From SFTJ01 sp045613305 (GTDB lineage: Bacteria > Bacteroidota > Bacteroidia > Bacteroidales > Muribaculaceae), in NCBI GenBank assembly GCA_045613305.1, contig JAZLAU010000001.1, forward strand, positions 62,001 through 126,000: DNA of 64,000 nucleotides, written 5' to 3'. The notes beneath the pieces are model-generated. The model was not told where the DNA came from. It saw only the letters and a list, made by a program, of their open reading frames with translations, and did no database searches. Position numbers and translations under genes: made by a program. Positions 8,000 through 17,576 of the stretch are shown piece by piece; within the stretch, counting starts at the first letter, position 1; every line of letters starts with the position of its first letter.

Positions 8000-9922
8000 T
8001 TGGAAACAGAATATATAAAAAATAATTATCCGTTATTGGCAAAGATTGATTCACCGTCTGATCTTCGAAAGCTTACAGAGTCGATGCTTCCGTCGGTGTG
8101 TAAAGAATTGCGTGAATTTTTAATAGAGTCTTTGTCAAAGAATCCTGGACACTTTGCTTCGAGTATGGGTGCCGTGGATTTCACAGTGGCGTTGCATTAT
8201 GTGTTTAATACACCCTACGACCGAATAGTGTGGGATGTAGGGCATCAGGCATATGGACATAAAATACTAACAGGCCGCCGCGATGCGTTTGAACATAATC
8301 GCAAGATGAATGGTTTAAGCGGTTTTCCTAATCCCAAAGAGAGTGAATATGATTCATTTATAGCCGGTCATGCTTCAAATTCAATATCGGCAGCATTAGG
8401 GATGTCGATAGCAGCCGAATTGCAAGGCGATGATAATCGCCATGTGGTGGCAGTGATAGGTGACGCATCGATTAGCGGAGGCTTGGCCTTTGAAGCATTG
8501 AATAACGCTTCGATAAATAAGAATAATTTGCTGATTATTCTAAACGACAACGATATGGCAATCGATGAGAGTGTAGGCGCTATAGGCGAGTATATGTCGC
8601 AGTTAAACACTTCTCGATGGTATAACGATGTGAAGTTTAAAATCTATAAGTTTTGCGTTCGTCACAATCTGATAAATGAAAAACGTAGAGGTTTGATAAT
8701 GCGTTTCAGCAATAGCCTTAAAGCAGTGTTGACAAATCAGCAGAATATATTTGAGGGTTTGAATATTCGCTACTTTGGACCTTTTGATGGACATGATGTG
8801 AAAAAGTTGGTGGGCATATTCCGTGAACTTAAGGACATGAAGGGCCCACGCATCATACACTTGCGAACTCGCAAAGGAAAGGGTTATGAGCCGGCAGAAA
8901 AGGACCCAACCACATGGCACGCGCCAGGAAAATTTAACAAGGAAACTGGTGAAATTATAAGTGAAAAAAAGGCGGTGCCTACATTGAAATATCAAGATGT
9001 TTTTGGAAAGACTTTGGTGGAATTGGCTGCTGAAGACGAAAAGATAGTAGGCATAACAGCGGCAATGCCAACAGGCTGCTCAATGACTTTCATGCAAGAA
9101 GCATTTCCGAAAAGGGCGTTTGATGTGGGTATAGCAGAAGAGCATGCCGTGACATTCTCTGCCGGCTTGGCAAAAGATGGCATAAAACCATATTGCTGCA
9201 TCTACTCATCGTTTTTACAAAGGGCTTATGATGAAATAATTCATGATGTGGCTTTGCAGAACTTGCCTGTGGTATTTTGCATTGACCGAGCAGGAATAGT
9301 GGGTGAAGATGGCGCTACACATCACGGAGCATTCGATTTGGCATATTTGAATTGTGTGCCTAACATGATAGTGAGTTCTCCAATCGATGAACATTCGTTG
9401 CGCAATTTGTTATATACAACCACGCGAGTAGAGCATGGCCCGTTTGCAATAAGGTATCCACGAGGAGCCGGCAAACTTGTGGATTGGCACAATGATATGG
9501 AGGTTATGCCAATAGGAAAAGGTCGCAAATTGAACGATGGCGAAGGTTTGGCTGTTTTAACCCTTGGTCCTATAGGAAGCGATGTGAAAGAGGTGCTTGC
9601 AGAATTGAAGACCGAAGGCTATAACGTGGCGCATTATGACATGGTTTATTTAAAACCAATAGATGACGAACTGCTTAAAGAAGTGGGCGAAAAGTTTAGC
9701 CATGTTGTGACAGTTGAAGACGGAACCGTGAAAGGCGGTTTGGGAACAGTGGTCAACGATTGGTTTAATGCCAATGGCTATTCGATTCCTGTGAAAATGA
9801 TGGGCTTGCCCGATGAATTTGTAACACAAGGCACTGTGGCACAACTCTATAAGTGCTGTGGTATAGATAAAGAAAGCCTAAAAGGCACGATAAAAGAGAT
9901 TGCTTCAAAAATAATTAAGTGA
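8000..9922 (+). CDS. dxs: 1-deoxy-D-xylulose-5-phosphate synthase
   Basis: A 640-residue thiamine-diphosphate enzyme that joins pyruvate and glyceraldehyde-3-phosphate in the first step of the MEP isoprenoid pathway. Visible signatures include [36 protein letters not shown], the TPP-binding [17 protein letters not shown]...NDNDMAID, the pyrimidine-domain glutamate in [17 protein letters not shown], and [18 protein letters not shown]. The length is normal. The start is a TTG (8000): the first in-frame ATG would be at codon 29, inside the conserved N-terminal region ([13 protein letters not shown]). trkA follows after 7 bases. Confidence 0.96.
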   Translation: METEYIKNNYPLLAKIDSPSDLRKLTESMLPSVCKELREFLIESLSKNPGHFASSMGAVDFTVALHYVFNTPYDRIVWDVGHQAYGHKILTGRRDAFEHNRKMNGLSGFPNPKESEYDSFIAGHASNSISAALGMSIAAELQGDDNRHVVAVIGDASISGGLAFEALNNASINKNNLLIILNDNDMAIDESVGAIGEYMSQLNTSRWYNDVKFKIYKFCVRHNLINEKRRGLIMRFSNSLKAVLTNQQNIFEGLNIRYFGPFDGHDVKKLVGIFRELKDMKGPRIIHLRTRKGKGYEPAEKDPTTWHAPGKFNKETGEIISEKKAVPTLKYQDVFGKTLVELAAEDEKIVGITAAMPTGCSMTFMQEAFPKRAFDVGIAEEHAVTFSAGLAKDGIKPYCCIYSSFLQRAYDEIIHDVALQNLPVVFCIDRAGIVGEDGATHHGAFDLAYLNCVPNMIVSSPIDEHSLRNLLYTTTRVEHGPFAIRYPRGAGKLVDWHNDMEVMPIGKGRKLNDGEGLAVLTLGPIGSDVKEVLAELKTEGYNVAHYDMVYLKPIDDELLKEVGEKFSHVVTVEDGTVKGGLGTVVNDWFNANGYSIPVKMMGLPDEFVTQGTVAQLYKCCGIDKESLKGTIKEIASKIIK

Positions 9923-9929
9923 TTTCGCT

Positions 9930-11261
9930 ATGAAGATTGTAATAGTAGGAGCAGGAGAAGTAGGTAGTCACTTGGCTCGATTGTTGTCGAACGAAGACCA
10001 TGATATCTACATTGTTGACAAAGACGAAAACCGGTTAAATGTACTTGAGTCGCAGAATTTGTTTACAGTAACAGGTCGTCACACCTCGTTTAAGGTGTTT
10101 AATTTGATTAATATGTCAAATTGCGATTTGTTTATAGCCGTTACGCCATATGAAACTGACAATGTGGTGGCATGCTCAATGGCAAAAAAATTAGGCGCAA
10201 AGAAAACATTGGCCCGAATTGATAACTATGAATTCTTTCGCCAGGAAAACCGTGAATTCTTCACCGAACTTGGCATTGATGACCTGATATATCCAGAGTA
10301 TTTGGCCGCTGAAGAAATGATGGTGGCTTTGCAGCATACTTGGGTGAGAAGTTGGTTTGAGATGTTCAACGGAGAACTTATAGTGGTGGGTGTGAAACTA
10401 CGCACAAATGCCGAATTAGTAGGAATGCGCTTGAAAGATTGTGTAAATGTTTCGGGATTTATGCACATATGTGCCATTAAGCGCCGTCATGAAATTATCA
10501 TTCCGCGAGGCGATGACATGATACAAGAAAATGATATTGTGTATATAGCCACAAAGAATGAGTATCTCGACCGAGTGATTGCCGTGTGCGGAAAGAAAAA
10601 AGAGGTGATTAACAAGGTTATGATAATGGGCGGAAGCCGCATCGCCAAGCGTTTGGTGAAAATGTCGGAAGGAAAATATGAATTTAAAATTATAGAATTC
10701 GACAAGAAACGTTCGGTTGAATTGGCCTACGACCTACCGGAATGCAAGATAGTGCACGGCGATGGTAGAGAACACGACTTGTTGCGAGATGAACATATTG
10801 AAGACTATGATGCGTTTATAGCGTTGTCTGACAGTTCTGAAACCAATATATTGGGATGTTTGACCGCAAAAGAGTTTGGCATGAAGAAAACAATTGCTGA
10901 AGTTGAGAATATTCAGTTTATTTCGGAGGCCGAAGCTTTGAATATCGGTACGATAATAAATAAGAAACTCTTGGCATCGAGCAAGATTTTCCAAACACTG
11001 CTCGATAGTGATGACTCTAACGCAAAGTGTATGGCATTGGCCGAGGCAGAAGTTACTGAGATGGTTGTAAAAGAAGGCTCAAAGGTAACTGAAGCGCCAG
11101 TTAAGGACTTGCGTTTGTCGAAGGAGATGACTATTGCAGGGCTTGTTAGAGATGGAGTGGGCTATTTGGTTCAAGGAAATACTCAACTACAGGCCGGCGA
11201 CCATGTTGTGGTGTTCAGTTTTTCTGGAGCAATGCATAAGGTTGAAAAGTTGTTTAACTAA
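9930..11261 (+). CDS. trkA: TrkA, regulatory subunit of the Trk potassium uptake system
   Basis: A 443-residue cytoplasmic protein made of two RCK units. The first Rossmann domain has the nucleotide motif IVGAGEVGSHLARLL (residues 4-18) followed by VDKDE. The second starts at about residue 230 with MIMGGSRIAKRLVK and ends its strand with EFDKKR. Each is followed by a TrkA_C domain (about 140-215 and 370-443). TrkA binds NAD(H)/ATP and gates the TrkH channel, which is encoded next, 20 bases downstream. Confidence 0.95.
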   Translation: MKIVIVGAGEVGSHLARLLSNEDHDIYIVDKDENRLNVLESQNLFTVTGRHTSFKVFNLINMSNCDLFIAVTPYETDNVVACSMAKKLGAKKTLARIDNYEFFRQENREFFTELGIDDLIYPEYLAAEEMMVALQHTWVRSWFEMFNGELIVVGVKLRTNAELVGMRLKDCVNVSGFMHICAIKRRHEIIIPRGDDMIQENDIVYIATKNEYLDRVIAVCGKKKEVINKVMIMGGSRIAKRLVKMSEGKYEFKIIEFDKKRSVELAYDLPECKIVHGDGREHDLLRDEHIEDYDAFIALSDSSETNILGCLTAKEFGMKKTIAEVENIQFISEAEALNIGTIINKKLLASSKIFQTLLDSDDSNAKCMALAEAEVTEMVVKEGSKVTEAPVKDLRLSKEMTIAGLVRDGVGYLVQGNTQLQAGDHVVVFSFSGAMHKVEKLFN

Positions 11262-11281
11262 AAAGGAATAAGTTATTACAG

Positions 11282-12757
11282 ATGTATAAGAGAGAGAGAA
11301 GCATAAATTTTGCAATGGTGGCAAAGGTGTTAGGCTGGCTTTTGATGATAGAGGCCGGTTTTATGCTTGTGCCGTTTGTGACTTCTCTTATATATGAAGA
11401 GCAGCATAGTGCAATAGCATTTCTTGTGGCCATTGTGGCCACCGGTTTGAGTGGAGTGTTTATGACATTTTGCATACATCCAAATCGAACCACTATGCGC
11501 ATACGCGAAGGTTTGTTGCTCACATCATTGGTTTGGTTCACGATGTCGTTGTTTGGAAGTATTCCATTTCTCATGACAGGGGTGTTGAAGAGTTTTCCTG
11601 ATGCATTCTTTGAAATGATTAGTGGTTTTACTACCACAGGAGCAACGGTCATAAGAGATGTTGAGGTGGCTCCAAAGGGAATCTTGATATGGCGCTCGTT
11701 GACTCAATGGTTGGGAGGTATGGGGATAATCCTTTTCACGTTGGCCGTAGTGCCGATGCTTAACCATTCGGGCGGATTGCAGTTGTTTAATGCAGAGGTG
11801 ACAGGAATAACCCACGATAAGTTGCGTCCACGAATCAGTCAAACGGCATCAAGCCTATGGATGATATACATATCGCTAACAGCAATTTTATTTTTGCTGT
11901 TGCTTGCAGGTCCAATGGATTTGTTTGATGCCATTTGTCACACATTGTCAACTACGGCTACAGGTGGATTTTCGACCAAAAACCTGAGTGTGATGCATTG
12001 GGATTCAGCGTATGTCAACACTGTAATAACCATATTCATGTATGTTTGTGGTATTAACTTTGCGTTGTTGTATAAGTTTACCCGAGGCGATAGAGAATCG
12101 TTATTTAAAAACGACATATTCCGATGGTATACAGCCATTTTGTTAGTGATGTCGATAATAGTTGCTGCTGATTACATAATGCAGGAAAATGGACGCGATT
12201 GGCCGCACCTAATCGTAAAGGGCTTTTTCTCGGTTATCTCGGCATCGTCGTCGTCGGGCTTTGCTGCAATAGAATATGAGAAATATGGTCCGATAGTGGC
12301 GGTGGTGATATTCTTAGTTATGATATTCGGCAGTTGTGCTGGGTCAACATCAGGTGGCGCAAAAATAGACCGTTTCGTGCTGATGCTGAAAAATGTTAGG
12401 ATTGAACTTTATAGAGTATTGCATCCAAACACAGTGGAGATAATAAGAATTAATGGTAAGCCAGTCACAAGAGACTCGTTTGCAAAGACTGTTGCATTTT
12501 TGGCCATTTATTTTTTGATAATGGCACTTTGTGCCTTAATATTTTCATGCAATGGAGTTCCGGCTTTTGACTCGGCATTCACATCAATGTCGATGATAAG
12601 CAACATAGGATATGGCTATGGAGCAACAGGTCTTGCTGGTTCATATGCCGACCTTAGCGGATTTTGTAAGATGGTGTGCGCATTTGAAATGTTGGTAGGC
12701 CGTCTTGAATTATTTACAGTTTTAGTGCTGTTTTCAAAGAGTTTTTGGAAGATATGA
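11282..12757 (+). CDS. trkH: TrkH, potassium-conducting membrane subunit
   Basis: A 491-residue polytopic membrane protein of the TrkH/KtrB family. The pore-loop repeats are visible as SGFTTTGATVI (about residues 115-125), LSTTATGGFSTKN (about 222-234), SASSSSGFAAI (about 320-330) and MISNIGYGYG (about 439-448). Each supplies part of the K+ selectivity filter around a conserved glycine. It pairs with TrkA directly upstream, so uptake of K+ driven by the membrane potential is expected. The length fits the TrkH/TrkG group. Confidence 0.95.
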   Translation: MYKRERSINFAMVAKVLGWLLMIEAGFMLVPFVTSLIYEEQHSAIAFLVAIVATGLSGVFMTFCIHPNRTTMRIREGLLLTSLVWFTMSLFGSIPFLMTGVLKSFPDAFFEMISGFTTTGATVIRDVEVAPKGILIWRSLTQWLGGMGIILFTLAVVPMLNHSGGLQLFNAEVTGITHDKLRPRISQTASSLWMIYISLTAILFLLLLAGPMDLFDAICHTLSTTATGGFSTKNLSVMHWDSAYVNTVITIFMYVCGINFALLYKFTRGDRESLFKNDIFRWYTAILLVMSIIVAADYIMQENGRDWPHLIVKGFFSVISASSSSGFAAIEYEKYGPIVAVVIFLVMIFGSCAGSTSGGAKIDRFVLMLKNVRIELYRVLHPNTVEIIRINGKPVTRDSFAKTVAFLAIYFLIMALCALIFSCNGVPAFDSAFTSMSMISNIGYGYGATGLAGSYADLSGFCKMVCAFEMLVGRLELFTVLVLFSKSFWKI

Positions 12758-12821
12758 TACACACATATATAAAAGGGAAAAAATAGGAATTGAATTATTA
12801 ATTTATTAAATTTGTGAGACA

Positions 12822-15347
12822 ATGAACAGAGATTTTGACAACGAAACATATAATCCGACAATAAGGAATATGTCGTCGCAACGAACTGCAACAAAGTCAT
12901 CGGAAAAAAGAGAAACTGAAGCACCCAAACCTCTTTTGGACCAAATAAAAGAAGTTGCGCATTTGCGACGTACGCGTTACGCCATAGGTTTGATATTTGG
13001 GCTTTTTGGTGTATACTTGCTAATTGCTTGTATGTCGTTTTTTTATACAGGCGCTGCTGACCAAAGTGAGGTGGTAAATAACGCAGTGCTTCAGCAAGAT
13101 GCGTCAACGATAAGCAATAAGGGCGCAATTTTTGGCGCATACATTTCACACATGTTTATTGAACAAGGTGTGGGGATTGCTGCATTTATTATAGTTGCGT
13201 GGAGTTTGATTATTGCTTATAGGTTGCTGTTAAGCAAGAAGGTGTTTTTCTTAAGTCAAACATTCTTATCGCTTTTTAGTGTTATTACAGTGTCGATGGT
13301 AGTGGGTGCCATTACCTATAACATGGATATAACATTTTTTAAATTGGGCGGTAACATAGGATATTATGTCAATAAATTGCTTTGCGACTATACAAGCATT
13401 TATGGCATGGTGATGGTTAACTTGCTGGTAGCAATTTTATGGATTTTTGTTTTCTATAAGACGTTATTAAAGATTTATCGTTACACGAGCGAAAATCTAC
13501 AAAAGGTAAGAAAAACCAGAACCTCGAAGACTTCACCAGAAGAGGAGGTGAAGGTAGAACTTGAAGACTTTATGGGCGATGATAAGAAATCACAACCACG
13601 CTCTGAGAGTGAAAGTACTAAAAAGCCTGACGTTAAGCCGATAATTGTAGATGAACCAGTTGTGGCTGATTCTGTTGTAATGGAGCCAATTGTGAATCAA
13701 ACTGACTCGGATGCAGTGTTGGAAATGACCATCGATGATGGTGATGTTAAAAAACCTGCCAAGCAAGAACCTGCTGATGTGGCAGAAATGGTCATACATG
13801 AAACTGTGGAAATTGAGAAGGGCGAAGTTAAGCAACAAGATGTGTACGACCCAACCAAAGAACTGTCGAAGTTTAAGTTGCCTACCATTGACTTGTTGAA
13901 AAATTTTGGCTCGTCGAAGGTTACCATCGATATAGAAGAGCAAGAGGCTAATAAGGAACTCATAACACAAACTCTGCTCAATTATGGAATAGAAATTAAT
14001 AGCATAGAGGTCACTGTAGGCCCAACTATTACGCTGTTTGAAATAGTTCCAAAAGAGGGTGTGCGAATTCAAAAGATTAAGAGTCTTGAAGATGACATAG
14101 CCTTGAGTTTGGCCGCTAAGGGAATCCGAATCATAGCGCCAGTGCCAGGAAAGGGTACCGTAGGTATAGAAGTGCCTAACCGTGAACCACAAGTGGTGTC
14201 GATGCGTTCGGTGTTAGAATCAAAAGCTTACCAAACGTCAAAAGCAGCGTTGCCTATAGCGTTGGGCTGTAATGTGTCGAATGAGGTGGTAGTAGCCGAT
14301 ATGGCAAAAATGCCTCACTTATTGGTGGCAGGTGCTACTGGTCAAGGTAAATCTGTGGGTTTGAATGTAATCATCACCTCGATGCTTTATAAGAAGCATC
14401 CTGCAGAATTAAAGTTTGTGTTGGTCGACCCGAAGATGGTGGAATTTAGTCTATATAACATGCTTGAACGCCATTATTTGGCAAAATTGCCAGACGAAGA
14501 AAAGGCAATTATCACAAAAGCAGAAAAAGTTGTTCCAACGCTAAATTCGCTTGTAGAGGAAATGGAAGAGCGTTATCGCTTGCTTGAAATGGCCCGCGAA
14601 CGTAACATTAAGGACTATAATGCCCGTTTTGTGAGACATGAACTTAACCCTAACAAAGGCCATAAGTATATGCCATATATTGTGCTGATAATCGATGAGT
14701 TTAGCGATTTGATTATGCAATCGGGCAAGGAAATAGAAACGCCGTTGGTGCGTTTGGCTCAGAAGGCGCGAGCAATTGGCATACATGTGATATTGGCAAC
14801 TCAGCGCCCTGATGCGAAGACTATTACAGGCTTGATTAGAGCAAACTTTCCGAGCCGCATAGCCTTCAGAGTATCGCAGATGCAAGACAGCCGTATCATT
14901 ATTGACTGTTCGGGTGCACAACATCTAATAGGTAAAGGCGATATGCTTTTCTCGAGCGATGGCGATATTACCCGTTTGCAATGTGCCTTTGTCGACACGC
15001 CTGAAGTTACACGAGTGTGCGATTTTATTGGTGGTCAAATTGGTTATAGCGAGGCTTATGCGTTGCCAGAACCTCCAATGTCGGCAACCGACGACTCATA
15101 TAGTGATGGAGGTCCAAAGAATCCGTTTGAAAGAGATTCTTTGTTTGAAGAAGCATTGTCGTTTATCGCACAAAGTGATTATGCGTCGACCTCTTCATTG
15201 CAGCGACGTTTTGGAATAGGCTACAATAGAGCAGGCCGAATAATGGACCAAATAGAGGCGGCTGGCATCGTAAGTGCGTCGCAAGGTGGTAAACCTCGCA
15301 AGGTGCTCATGACGCCATCGGAGATTGATATGTTTTTAGGAAAATAA
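12822..15347 (+). CDS. ftsK: FtsK/SpoIIIE-type DNA translocase
   Basis: An 841-residue division-linked DNA pump. About four membrane helices (residues about 52-72, 108-130, 145-165, 190-215) are followed by an acidic, valine-rich linker to about residue 345. The motor domain then carries Walker A GATGQGKS at about residues 503-510 and Walker B LIIDEFSDLIM at about 622-632. The C-terminal winged-helix gamma domain (about 775-835, SLQRRFGIGYNRAGRIMDQ) reads KOPS-like sites to orient translocation toward dif. Length and order match Bacteroidetes FtsK. A TAAATTTG lies 8 bases before the ATG, too close for a normal leader. Confidence 0.96.
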   Translation: MNRDFDNETYNPTIRNMSSQRTATKSSEKRETEAPKPLLDQIKEVAHLRRTRYAIGLIFGLFGVYLLIACMSFFYTGAADQSEVVNNAVLQQDASTISNKGAIFGAYISHMFIEQGVGIAAFIIVAWSLIIAYRLLLSKKVFFLSQTFLSLFSVITVSMVVGAITYNMDITFFKLGGNIGYYVNKLLCDYTSIYGMVMVNLLVAILWIFVFYKTLLKIYRYTSENLQKVRKTRTSKTSPEEEVKVELEDFMGDDKKSQPRSESESTKKPDVKPIIVDEPVVADSVVMEPIVNQTDSDAVLEMTIDDGDVKKPAKQEPADVAEMVIHETVEIEKGEVKQQDVYDPTKELSKFKLPTIDLLKNFGSSKVTIDIEEQEANKELITQTLLNYGIEINSIEVTVGPTITLFEIVPKEGVRIQKIKSLEDDIALSLAAKGIRIIAPVPGKGTVGIEVPNREPQVVSMRSVLESKAYQTSKAALPIALGCNVSNEVVVADMAKMPHLLVAGATGQGKSVGLNVIITSMLYKKHPAELKFVLVDPKMVEFSLYNMLERHYLAKLPDEEKAIITKAEKVVPTLNSLVEEMEERYRLLEMARERNIKDYNARFVRHELNPNKGHKYMPYIVLIIDEFSDLIMQSGKEIETPLVRLAQKARAIGIHVILATQRPDAKTITGLIRANFPSRIAFRVSQMQDSRIIIDCSGAQHLIGKGDMLFSSDGDITRLQCAFVDTPEVTRVCDFIGGQIGYSEAYALPEPPMSATDDSYSDGGPKNPFERDSLFEEALSFIAQSDYASTSSLQRRFGIGYNRAGRIMDQIEAAGIVSASQGGKPRKVLMTPSEIDMFLGK

Positions 15348-15363
15348 TAACGACTGAAATCAT

Positions 15364-15969
15364 ATGAAGAGAATTTTATTCAGTGTTTATTCAATTCTTA
15401 TAGCATCGTGTGCCTTTGCGCAGAGTGCAACTCAAGTTCTTGATAAGGCAATCGCTGTGTTTAACAATTCACAAGGCATTACTGCCGACTATGTAATAAC
15501 TGCGGGGCAAGGCAGTTCGGCAGGAAAGATTGACATGTGCGGAAACAAATTTCGCATCGTGTCAGACGATATGATATGCTGGTATGATGGCACATCGCAA
15601 TGGACATATTCAACAATCAGCGATGAGGTTAGTGTTACTACTCCTACTCTTGAAGAGATGCAAATGAGTAACCCTTATATTGCAATAACAACATTAAAGA
15701 AAACTTGCCACATCTATAAGGCATATACACAAATAGAGGGCTTTTATACGCTAAAATTGGTTCCTAAAGATGACCAAAGCATAAAGCAGATATTGGTGTA
15801 TTTGGAAAACAATACATACAACGTAAGTAAGGTGTATTTTGAAATGATGGATGGTAATAATTATAGAACAGTGATTTCAAATTATAAAACCACAAGATTT
15901 TCGGATGGCATTTTCAATTATGATAAAACGATGGTGCCAGCAGGGACTGAAGTGGTGGATTTACGATAA
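15364..15969 (+). CDS. LolA-like outer-membrane lipoprotein carrier
   Basis: A 201-residue periplasmic protein with a signal peptide ending at about residue 19 (SCAFAQ). The mature part shows the LolA pattern: an initial helix (ATQVLDKAIAVFNNSQGITADYVI), successive beta strands with a conserved WYDGTSQWTYS, and the NPYIAITTLKK segment. LolA carries lipoproteins from the inner to the outer membrane. The gene sits 16 bases after ftsK, where Bacteroidetes commonly keep an outer-membrane lipoprotein carrier gene. Whether it is the main LolA is not shown. Confidence 0.85.
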   Translation: MKRILFSVYSILIASCAFAQSATQVLDKAIAVFNNSQGITADYVITAGQGSSAGKIDMCGNKFRIVSDDMICWYDGTSQWTYSTISDEVSVTTPTLEEMQMSNPYIAITTLKKTCHIYKAYTQIEGFYTLKLVPKDDQSIKQILVYLENNTYNVSKVYFEMMDGNNYRTVISNYKTTRFSDGIFNYDKTMVPAGTEVVDLR

Positions 15970-15990
15970 AATAAAAAAACAAAAAGATAT

Positions 15991-16932
15991 ATGGAAAAGA
16001 CAAAATGCTTAATTATTGGTTCGGGACCAGCTGGATACACAGCGGCAATCTATGCATCACGTGCAAATATTGATAACATAGTGTATGAAGGTATTCAACC
16101 AGGTGGACAATTAACAATCACAACCGAAATAGAAAACTTCCCGGGATTTCCAGAAGGAGTTGAGGGCTTCGATTTGATGGAAAACATGAAGCAGCAGGCT
16201 ATTAGAGTGGGCGCTGATGTTCGAAGCGGAGAAGTAACTTCAATTGACATGTCTAAACGTCCGTTTGTGGCAACAATCGACGGCGAGAAAACAATAGAGG
16301 CCGATACCGTAATCATATGCACAGGGGCATCGGCAAAATATTTGGGTATATCAGATGAAAAGAAATACGCAGGAATGGGTGTTTCGGCATGTGCTACATG
16401 TGACGGATTCTTCTATCGCAAGAAGACTGTTGCCGTAGTGGGTGGTGGTGACACTGCATGTGAGGAAGCAAGTTATTTGAGCAACATTGCTAATAAGGTG
16501 TATATGATTGTACGCAAAGATTATATGCGCGCATCGCAAATTATGCAAAAACGTGTTTCTGAAAAAGAAAATATTGAAATCTTGTTTAACTGCAACACTG
16601 TTGGCCTATTTGGCGAAAACGGAGTTGAAGGTGCTCACTTGGTGAAGCACAAGGGCACGGATAAAGAGGAAATGCTTGATATTAAGATTGACGGTTTCTT
16701 CTTGGCAATCGGTCATAAGCCAAACACAGATTTCTTGGCAGGTCAGATAGACCTAGACGAACAAGGCTACATAGATTTGAAGGGCAAAACAACTGCCACA
16801 AATGTAGAAGGTGTGTTTGCAGCCGGTGATGTTGCAGACCCAATTTATCGCCAAGCAGTTTCAGCAGCAGGCATGGGCTGCCATGCAGCGCTTGACGTTC
16901 AGTCGTATTTGATGGAGAAAGGGTTGATTTAA
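15991..16932 (+). CDS. trxB: Thioredoxin-disulfide reductase
   Basis: A 313-residue NADPH-dependent flavoprotein that reduces thioredoxin. The FAD motif GSGPAGYTAAIYASRA (residues about 10-25), the redox-active CATC (about residues 133-136, in the context ACATCDGFFY), the NADPH motif GGGDTACEEA (about 151-160) and the C-terminal FAD motif FAAGDVADPIYRQAVSAAGMG are all visible. The length is standard. It is read with lolA and the following tsaC-like gene on the plus strand. Confidence 0.96.
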   Translation: MEKTKCLIIGSGPAGYTAAIYASRANIDNIVYEGIQPGGQLTITTEIENFPGFPEGVEGFDLMENMKQQAIRVGADVRSGEVTSIDMSKRPFVATIDGEKTIEADTVIICTGASAKYLGISDEKKYAGMGVSACATCDGFFYRKKTVAVVGGGDTACEEASYLSNIANKVYMIVRKDYMRASQIMQKRVSEKENIEILFNCNTVGLFGENGVEGAHLVKHKGTDKEEMLDIKIDGFFLAIGHKPNTDFLAGQIDLDEQGYIDLKGKTTATNVEGVFAAGDVADPIYRQAVSAAGMGCHAALDVQSYLMEKGLI

Positions 16933-16992
16933 TAGCCCTTAGTTCATCGCAATGGTTTAAGGTAGATAATTCGATATTGTAAAATCTAATCA

Positions 16993-17553
16993 ATGGAAGA
17001 GGATATATTGAAATGCTTAGAAGTGTTGAAACAGGGTGGAATAATATTGTACCCTACCGACACTATTTGGGGCATAGGCTGTGATGCGACAAATGAAACC
17101 GCAGTAAGAAAGGTTTACGAACTAAAAAAACGTGCCGACAACAAAGCAATGTTAGTGTTGCTTGATTCGGTGGAACATTTAGACCATTATGTGGTTGATG
17201 TGCCAGAAATGGCATATGAACTATTAGACGTAGCGGTGAAACCCCTTACTATCATTTACGACGGAGCCTACAATATAGCCAACAACCTATTAGGTGAAGA
17301 CGACAGTGTGGGAATAAGAATCTCGCATGAAAAGTTTTCACAAACTTTGTGTGCGCGTTTCCAACGTCCTATAGTGTCAACATCGGCCAATATTAGCGGT
17401 AAAGATGCACCTAAGATTTTTAAGGATATCGACGACGAGATTAAGAAGGGCGTGGACTATGTGGTTAAATACCGTCAGGATGATGTTAATGCCCAGTCTT
17501 CATCGAATATTATAAAATTAAGAAGCGACGGAACATTTAAGATTATAAGATAA
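16993..17553 (+). CDS. tsaC: TsaC/Sua5/YrdC family protein, probable threonylcarbamoyl-AMP synthase
   Basis: A 186-residue single-domain YrdC protein. The signature GGIILYPTDTIWGIGCDATN (about residues 15-34) and the KKRADNKAMLVLLDS segment form the ATP and bicarbonate/threonine site, and IVSTSANISGKDAP is the C-terminal motif. The enzyme makes threonylcarbamoyl-AMP for the t6A modification at position 37 of ANN-decoding tRNAs. There is no C-terminal Sua5 domain, so it is the short TsaC form. YciO-type paralogues look similar and cannot be excluded. Confidence 0.85.
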   Translation: MEEDILKCLEVLKQGGIILYPTDTIWGIGCDATNETAVRKVYELKKRADNKAMLVLLDSVEHLDHYVVDVPEMAYELLDVAVKPLTIIYDGAYNIANNLLGEDDSVGIRISHEKFSQTLCARFQRPIVSTSANISGKDAPKIFKDIDDEIKKGVDYVVKYRQDDVNAQSSSNIIKLRSDGTFKIIR

Positions 17554-17576
17554 AAAATAGTTCTTTAGCAATAACT

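Noticed and set aside
12616..13149. A 177-codon minus-strand frame over the end of trkH and the start of ftsK
   Set aside because: It overlaps two well-supported genes and shows no domain or signal; its composition follows the opposite strand.
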